Shown: in pieces, positions 58,869 to 64,000 of the stretch
How the letters are laid out: each line of letters starts with the position of its first letter
Position numbering within the stretch: position 1 is the stretch's first letter
Source: Catellatospora sp. IY07-71
GTDB lineage: Bacteria > Actinomycetota > Actinomycetes > Mycobacteriales > Micromonosporaceae
DNA length: 64,000 bases
Direction: 5' to 3'
Assembly (NCBI RefSeq): GCF_018326265.1
Contig: NZ_AP023360.1
Span: 2,719,501-2,783,500 of the forward strand
Made by a program: the position numbers and the translations under genes
Notes under the pieces: model-generated
The model's database searches: none
Told to the model about the DNA's origin: nothing
What the model saw: the letters and a program-made list of their open reading frames with translations, nothing else

Positions 58869-60037
58869 CCGCCACGGTGGTCTGGAGCGACCGGATGCTC
58901 GGCTACGACCTGGGCGACCACCCGCTGGACCCGATCCGCGTCGAGCTGACCATGCGGCTGGCCCGCGACCTGGGCGTGCTGGACCGGCCCGCGGTCGAGC
59001 TGGTCGCGCCGGAGCCCGCGACCGACGCCGAGCTGCTGCGCGTGCACCGGCAGGACTATCTGGACGCGGTACGCGCCGCCCCCGACGACCCCTTCTTCCG
59101 GGGGTACGGCCTCAACACCCCCGACAACCCGGTCTTCGACCACATGCACGAGGCGTCCGCGCTGATCTGCGGCGCGAGCCTGGCCGCCGCGCGGGCGGTG
59201 TGGTCCGGCCGGGCACGGCGCGCGGTGAACGTCGCGGGCGGCCTGCACCACGCCATGCCCGCCCGCGCGGCCGGGTTCTGCGTGTACGACGACCCGGCGG
59301 TGGCCATCGCCGACCTGCTCGCCCAGGGCGCGGAGCGCATCGCGTACATCGACATCGACGTGCACCACGGCGACGGGGTGCAGGAGATCTTCTACGACGA
59401 CCCGCGCGTGCTCACGGTGAGCCTGCACGAGGGCCCGATGACGCTGTTCCCCGGCACCGGCTTCGCCGAGGAGACGGGCGGCCCCGGCGCCGAGGGCAGC
59501 GCGGTGAACGTGCCGCTGCCGCCCGGCACTGGCGACGCCGGCTGGCTGCGCGCCTTCCACGCGGTGGTCCCGGCGGTGGTGCGGGCGTTCCGGCCGCAGC
59601 TGATCGTGCTGCAGGCCGGGGCCGACTCGCACCGGCTCGACCCGCTGGCCAACCTGCGGCTGACCGTGGACGGGCAGCGGGCGGCGCAGCTCGCCGTGCG
59701 CGACCTGGCCGACGAGCTGTGCGAAGGCCGCCTGGTGGCCACCGGCGGCGGCGGGTACGCCCTGGTCGAGGTGGTGCCGCGGACCTGGACCCACCTGCTC
59801 GCGATGGTCACCGGCGAGCCGCTGGACCCGTCGACGCCGCTGCCCGCGTCGTGGCGCGAGTACGCCGCCAAGCGCCTGCCCGGCCGGGACATCCCGGTCA
59901 GCCTGACCGACGGCGGGGACGTCAGGTTCACGCCGTGGCAGCCGGGCGGGGAGCACGCGCTGGATCGCGCTGTCATGGCGGCCCGCAAGGCGGTGTTCCC
60001 GCTGCACGGGCTCGACCCGCACGACCCCCGGGACTGA
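58865..60037 (+). CDS. acuC: Acetoin-utilisation-type lysine deacetylase AcuC
   Basis: The 390-residue zinc-dependent protein belongs to the class I histone deacetylase superfamily. Motifs seen are GGLHHAMPARAAGFCVYDD, IAYIDIDVHHGDGVQEIFYDDPRV (zinc ligands), LHEGPMTLFPGTG and VLQAGADSHRLDPLANL with GGGGY near the end. AcuC reverses acetylation of metabolic enzymes such as acetyl-CoA synthetase. The next gene, three bases downstream, encodes a Pat-type acetyltransferase, so writer and eraser are made from one transcript. Confidence 0.94.
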   Translation: MTATVVWSDRMLGYDLGDHPLDPIRVELTMRLARDLGVLDRPAVELVAPEPATDAELLRVHRQDYLDAVRAAPDDPFFRGYGLNTPDNPVFDHMHEASALICGASLAAARAVWSGRARRAVNVAGGLHHAMPARAAGFCVYDDPAVAIADLLAQGAERIAYIDIDVHHGDGVQEIFYDDPRVLTVSLHEGPMTLFPGTGFAEETGGPGAEGSAVNVPLPPGTGDAGWLRAFHAVVPAVVRAFRPQLIVLQAGADSHRLDPLANLRLTVDGQRAAQLAVRDLADELCEGRLVATGGGGYALVEVVPRTWTHLLAMVTGEPLDPSTPLPASWREYAAKRLPGRDIPVSLTDGGDVRFTPWQPGGEHALDRAVMAARKAVFPLHGLDPHDPRD

Positions 60038-60040
60038 ACC

Positions 60041-62620
60041 GTGCCCGGGGCGGACGTGCTGCTGGCCGACGGCGCCACGGTGCACCTGCGGCAGATCACC
60101 CCGCAGGACGCCGAGGCGGTCGTGGCGATGCACTCGCGCTTCAGCGAGCGCACCCGCTACCTGCGCTACTTCTCGCCGTACCCGCGCATTCCCGCCCGCG
60201 ACCTGCACCGCTTCGTCAACGTCGACCACGTGGACCGGGAGGCCTTCGTGGTCGCCGCGGGGGAGCGGCTGGTCGCGGTGGGGCGCTACGAGCGGCTGGG
60301 CGAGGGCGCGCACGAGGCCGAGGTGGCGTTCGTGGTCGAGGACGCCTACCAGGGGCGCGGCGTCGGCTCGGTGCTGCTGGAACACCTGGCCGCAGCGGCG
60401 GCGGACGCGGGCATCACCCGTTTCGTCGCCGAGGTGCTCCCCGAGAACGGCGCCATGCTGCGCGTGTTCACCGACGCCGGATACGAGGTGAACCGCCGGT
60501 ACGCCGACGGCGTGGTGACGCTGACCTTCCCCGTCGCGCCGACCGAGAAGTCGCGCGCGGTGCAGGCCGAACGCGAGCGCCGCACCGAGTCCCGCTCGGT
60601 GGCCCGCCTGCTGCGCCCGGCGTCGGTCGCGGTGTACGGCGCGAGCGCCTCGGGCCGGGGCGTCGGCGCGGCGGTGCTCGCCCACCTGCGTAGCGCGGGG
60701 TTCGACGGCCCGATCCACCATGTGCACCCGAACGGGCCGCTGCGCTCGCTGACCGAGCTGACGTCGGACGCTGCCGAGGAGGAAGCCGCCGGCGCGGCAT
60801 CAGCGCCGTCAGCGGGACCGGCGCAGGTCCGGCCCGTGGTGTCGGCTGCCTCTGGCCACGCGGGCGCCGACCCAGGTGGTGCAGTGGATCTCGCGGTCGT
60901 GGCCACGCCGCCCGCGGCGTTACCCGAGGTGCTGGCCGACGCCGCCGCCGCAGGCGTGCACGGGCTGCTGGTGCTGACGGAGCTGGATCCGGCGCAGCGG
61001 CAGCGGCTGCTGCGGGCGGTGCGGGCGGCGGGCATGCGGGTGCTCGGGCCGGGCAGCCTCGGCATCGCCGACACCGCCGCCCGCCTCAACGCCACGCTGG
61101 TGCCCCGGCTGCCGCTGCCGGGCCGGGTCAGCCTGTTCTGCCACTCGGGCACGCTGGGCCTGCTGCTGCTGGCTGAGGCCGACCGCCGCGCGCTGGGCGT
61201 GGCCAGCTTCGTCAGCGCGGGCCGCCGCGCCGACGTCTCCGGCAACGACCTGCTCCAGTTCTGGGCGGGCGACCCGGAGACCGACGTGATCGCGATGTAC
61301 CTGGAGTCCTTCGGCAACCCGCGCAAGTTCGCGCGGATCGCCCGTTCCGTCGGGCGGCACAAGCCGATCGTGATGCTGGCCGGGCACACCGGTCACGGCG
61401 GGTCCACCCTGGACGACGCCGCAATGCAGGCGCTGCGCGCGCACTCCGGCGTGATCGAGGTGGGCACGGTCGGCGAGCTGTTCGACGTGGCGCAGCTGCT
61501 GGCCGCCCAGCCGCTGCCCGCCGGGGACCGGATCGGCGTGGTCAGCAACGCGTTCGCGCTGGCCGCGCTCGCCTCGGCGGAGATCCGCGCGGCGGGGTTG
61601 CGGGTGGGCCGGTCCGGCGCGGTCGGGCCCGCGGCGGGTCCGGCGGAGTTCGCCGCGGCCGTGCACGCCGCGCTGCACAGCGACGACACCGACGCGGTGG
61701 TCGTGGTGGTCGCGCCGCCGCTGCCCACCGGCCCGCTCGCCGCCGACCAGAGCACGGAGACGGCGCTGATCGGCCCGTATTCGGACGCGCTGGGCGAGGT
61801 CGTGCGGGAGGCCGACAAGCCGGTGCTGGCGAGCTTCCTCGCCGGGCGCGGGCCGGCCGGGCTGCCGTCCTACCGCTCCATCGAGGAGGCGGTGCGGGCG
61901 CTGGCCCACGTGACCCGCCGCGCGACCTGGCTGCGTACGCCCGCAGGCACCCTGCCGCCGCCACCCGAGACCGCCGACCCGGCCGCGCCCACGCTGGAAG
62001 CGCTGCTCGCGTCGTACGGCGTCGACGTGGTGCCGAGCATCCGGGCACGCGGTGCGGAGCGGGTCGCCGCCGCCGCGGCGGGCTACGGCGTCCCGGTGGC
62101 GCTCAAGGTCGCCGACCGCCCGAACCGGATCGACCTGGGCGCGGTGCGCCTCAACGTGGGCGGGCCCGGCGAGGTCCGGCGCGCTTACACCGACCTGGAG
62201 CAGCTGTTCGGCGCGGACGTCGAGGTGCTGGTGCAGCCGATGGTCGCGCCCGGTGTGGCCTGCGTGATCGAGGTGGTCGACGACCCGTCGTTCGGCCCGG
62301 TGGTCGGCTTCGGCCTGGCCGGGCCGGTGACCGAGCTGGTCGGCGACCGCGCCTGGCGGGCCGCCCCGCTCACCGACACCGACGCTGCCGCCCTGGTCCG
62401 CGCGCCGAAGGCGGCCCCGCTGCTGGCCGCCGCCGACGCGGACGCGATCGCCGCGCTGCTGGTCCGCCTCGGGCAGCTCGCCGCCGACACGCCCCGGCTG
62501 CGCCGCCTGGTCGTCAACCCGGTCCTGGTCCACACCGGCGGCGTCTCGGTCCTGCACGCCCTCGGTGAGCTCACCGACCCCACCCCCCGGCCCGACACGG
62601 GCCCTCGCCAGCTCAGATAG
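60041..62620 (+). CDS. Pat-type protein lysine acetyltransferase: N-terminal GNAT fused to NDP-forming acyl-CoA synthetase domains
   Basis: The 859-residue protein has a GNAT domain at residues of about 5-170 (EVAFVVEDAYQGRGVGSVLLEHLAAAA, RFVAEVLPENGAMLRVFTDAGYE). A CoA-binding domain (LLRPASVAVYGASASGRGVG), a CoA-ligase domain (VSLFCHSGTLGLLLLAEADRRALG, GNDLLQFWAGDPETDVIAMYLESF) and an ATP-grasp domain from about 650 follow. This GNAT-first order is one of the known Pat architectures; Salmonella Pat has the GNAT at the other end. It probably acetylates acyl-CoA synthetases. GTG 60041 is three bases after acuC. Confidence 0.9.
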   Translation: MPGADVLLADGATVHLRQITPQDAEAVVAMHSRFSERTRYLRYFSPYPRIPARDLHRFVNVDHVDREAFVVAAGERLVAVGRYERLGEGAHEAEVAFVVEDAYQGRGVGSVLLEHLAAAAADAGITRFVAEVLPENGAMLRVFTDAGYEVNRRYADGVVTLTFPVAPTEKSRAVQAERERRTESRSVARLLRPASVAVYGASASGRGVGAAVLAHLRSAGFDGPIHHVHPNGPLRSLTELTSDAAEEEAAGAASAPSAGPAQVRPVVSAASGHAGADPGGAVDLAVVATPPAALPEVLADAAAAGVHGLLVLTELDPAQRQRLLRAVRAAGMRVLGPGSLGIADTAARLNATLVPRLPLPGRVSLFCHSGTLGLLLLAEADRRALGVASFVSAGRRADVSGNDLLQFWAGDPETDVIAMYLESFGNPRKFARIARSVGRHKPIVMLAGHTGHGGSTLDDAAMQALRAHSGVIEVGTVGELFDVAQLLAAQPLPAGDRIGVVSNAFALAALASAEIRAAGLRVGRSGAVGPAAGPAEFAAAVHAALHSDDTDAVVVVVAPPLPTGPLAADQSTETALIGPYSDALGEVVREADKPVLASFLAGRGPAGLPSYRSIEEAVRALAHVTRRATWLRTPAGTLPPPPETADPAAPTLEALLASYGVDVVPSIRARGAERVAAAAAGYGVPVALKVADRPNRIDLGAVRLNVGGPGEVRRAYTDLEQLFGADVEVLVQPMVAPGVACVIEVVDDPSFGPVVGFGLAGPVTELVGDRAWRAAPLTDTDAAALVRAPKAAPLLAAADADAIAALLVRLGQLAADTPRLRRLVVNPVLVHTGGVSVLHALGELTDPTPRPDTGPRQLR

Positions 62621-62697
62621 GGAAGGGCGCCTTCCTCGGCGCGCGTCAGCGAGACAAGCGGCAGCTCGCCTCGTTACGCGTGGAGGAAGACGCCCCT
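62621..62697 (+). repeat. Diverged GGAAGGGCGCC element abutting a stop codon
   Basis: GGAAGGGCGCCTTCC begins at the base after the TAG of the Pat-type gene, and a weaker second unit (GGAGGAAGACGCCCC) ends at about 62697. It looks like a degraded, GC-richer form of the family at 2691, 11863 and 35731. Confidence 0.5.
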
Positions 62698-62716
62698 GTC
62701 GACGCGGCACCGTTCC

Positions 62717-62760
62717 GCCCGCCGCACCGGCGCTCCCCGTGCAGCGCCGGTGCGGCGGGC
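62717..62760. terminator. 17-bp perfect hairpin between convergent genes
   Basis: The arms GCCCGCCGCACCGGCGC (62717-62733) and GCGCCGGTGCGGCGGGC (62744-62760) enclose ten bases. It lies six bases beyond the stop of the minus-strand gene that follows. Confidence 0.8.
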
Positions 62761-62766
62761 GGTGCG

Positions 62767-64000
62767 TCAGGGCCGGTTCTGCACCACCGGCGGCGGGGAG
62801 GTGCAGACCGACGGGTCGAACCGGTTGCAGGCGAAGCCGTCACGATCGACGTACTGCTTCTCGGCCAGCAGCGCGCCCGTGGCGTCGTACGCCCGGACGT
62901 CGGCGCCTGCCCCCGATGCCAGATCCAGGTGACCGACTCCGTTGACCAGCGTGACCTGCTGCGTCCCCGTCCCGGTGGTGACCACGGCCCGCACCGCGCC
63001 GGGCGGCGCGACGATCTGCACGCGGCTGTTCGGCTCCGCCGCGTATGAGGGCAGCCGCATCACGATCAGCGCATGCTCCGGTCCGCCCGCGACGCCGTAC
63101 CCGGTCGGATGGTCGCGGAAGGTCTGGTCACCGACGTCGAACGCGTAGGTCAGGTACGGCCCGCCGCCGTCGGCGAGCACGGCCTGCACGGTGGCGACGT
63201 ACGCCCGCCCGGTGGAGGTGCCCGGGATGTCCAGCTCGTCGCTCCACAGCACGCGGAACGTGACGCCGGGTCCGGTCAGCCCGGTCGTCTCGGCCAGTGC
63301 GGTGGCGAGCTGCCGGGCCAGGTCGGGGAACGGCCTGCCCCGGTCGGCGACCGGCTGCGGGTCGACGGCCGGCTGCCGGTCCGCGCTCGTGGGCGCGACG
63401 TACCCGCCCATGGTCTGCAGCAGCACCCTGCCGTCCACGACGACCCGGAAGTCGTGCGTGCCACGCAGGTCCGGCAGGCCGAGGTAGTCGGCGCTCCCGA
63501 TGTCGATCGGCTCCCAGACCTGCCGCACGCCGGCGGCCGAGTACGTGGTGGTGGCCTGCTCGTAGCCGGCCCCGGTGGGGCCCAGCAGGAGGAAGGCCAT
63601 GGTCGTCTCGGGGGAGTCGATGTGGATACCCAGCTCCACCACGGGTGCCAGCTCGCCGTAGCCCTGACTCTCGAGTTCAGGCACGGCAGCTCCGGCCTCG
63701 CCGGAGAACCAGGCCAACAGCGGCCGGCTGGTGAGGCCCGCCACCACGCCGACGCGGCGGGTGCCGACGTCCCCGGCGAACAGCACCTTGACCTGGTCCG
63801 GATCGTCGGGCATCCAGAGGCCCTGCTGCGGGTCGCCGCGGTCGCCGTGGATCTGGTCGACGGTGCGCCGGCGCAGCGCGTCCAGGAAGGCGGCGTCGCC
63901 GCTGAGGTCGCCGCGGGTGGGCGAGTCCAGCAGAGGCTGCAACGTCGCCGGTGGCTCGCCGAGCACCGGCAGGGCGGGCCCGGGACGGGTGGCGAACCAG
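62767..64000 (-). CDS. Hypothetical secreted or membrane-linked protein (5' end outside window)
   Basis: At least 411 residues are seen. The reading frame stays open to the right edge (WFATRPGPALPVLGEPPATLQ), so the start is probably beyond 64000; a GTG at 63966 is a less likely start. The sequence is strand-rich with repeated short motifs (VVVDGRVLLQTMGGYVAP, GRAYVATVQAVLADGGGPYLTYAFDVG) and ends with a Cys pair (FACNRFDPSVC). Similar large actinobacterial proteins follow a signal or membrane helix, which cannot be seen here. Function unknown. Confidence 0.65.
   Translation of the reverse strand, partial: WFATRPGPALPVLGEPPATLQPLLDSPTRGDLSGDAAFLDALRRRTVDQIHGDRGDPQQGLWMPDDPDQVKVLFAGDVGTRRVGVVAGLTSRPLLAWFSGEAGAAVPELESQGYGELAPVVELGIHIDSPETTMAFLLLGPTGAGYEQATTTYSAAGVRQVWEPIDIGSADYLGLPDLRGTHDFRVVVDGRVLLQTMGGYVAPTSADRQPAVDPQPVADRGRPFPDLARQLATALAETTGLTGPGVTFRVLWSDELDIPGTSTGRAYVATVQAVLADGGGPYLTYAFDVGDQTFRDHPTGYGVAGGPEHALIVMRLPSYAAEPNSRVQIVAPPGAVRAVVTTGTGTQQVTLVNGVGHLDLASGAGADVRAYDATGALLAEKQYVDRDGFACNRFDPSVCTSPPPVVQNRP

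Overview
The window is a very GC-rich actinobacterial chromosome segment. GTG starts, 4-base ATGA/GTGA gene overlaps, IdeR, gluABCD, B12-dependent NrdJ and the core order pgsA-pncC-clgR ... DUF3046-recA-recX-rny-gluDCBA-miaB ... DUF349-miaA-dapF-hflX-lexA-nrdR-nrdJ all point that way. The many dispersed GATC-ended hairpins and the GGAAGGGCACCTTCTTAAC element suggest Micromonosporaceae (Micromonospora or Catellatospora-like). That family placement is inference.

Layout. 1-2.7 kb: rimO end, pgsA, an arylamine N-acetyltransferase, pncC and a ClgR-type regulator. 2.7-3.45 kb: repeats and a TetR relic. 3.45-10.1 kb (minus): SAM hydrolase, membrane acyltransferase and the long helicase Lhr. 10.3-18.1 kb: accessory genes, including a LysE exporter, a flavin-fold/GNAT fusion divergent from a MocR-type regulator, a PhyH dioxygenase and an MFS transporter. 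18.1-28.2 kb: core block with DUF3046, recA, recX, rny, the glutamate ABC transporter and miaB. 28.4-35.7 kb: a six-gene run matching the Ebo metabolite-traffic cluster, with an inositol-phosphate-synthase-like enzyme in the place where a dehydroquinate-synthase-like EboD usually stands, and with EboA fused to a sugar-phosphate epimerase domain. 36.0-37.7 kb: secreted GH5-CBM2 cellulase. 37.8-50.9 kb: core block with DUF349, miaA, dapF, malic enzyme, hflX, a membrane protein with a Tyr/Gly/Gln-rich tail, lexA, nrdR and nrdJ. 51-64 kb: accessory genes, including a VapBC pair, IdeR and an operon of sulfurtransferase, AcuC-type deacetylase and Pat-type lysine acetyltransferase.

How the parts work together. 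LexA (here) probably controls recA through a box at 18376 and itself through one at 47200. NrdR probably controls nrdRJ through two boxes 31 bp apart. AcuC and the GNAT/acyl-CoA-synthetase protein look like a matched lysine deacetylase/acetylase pair. The Ebo-type genes overlap by 1 to 13 bases and are probably translated as one coupled unit. Two conserved genes, nrdJ and an EamA transporter, each carry an apparent one-base loss next to a C or G run. These are either assembly errors or real frameshifts. At least five palindromic families fill the intergenic DNA.
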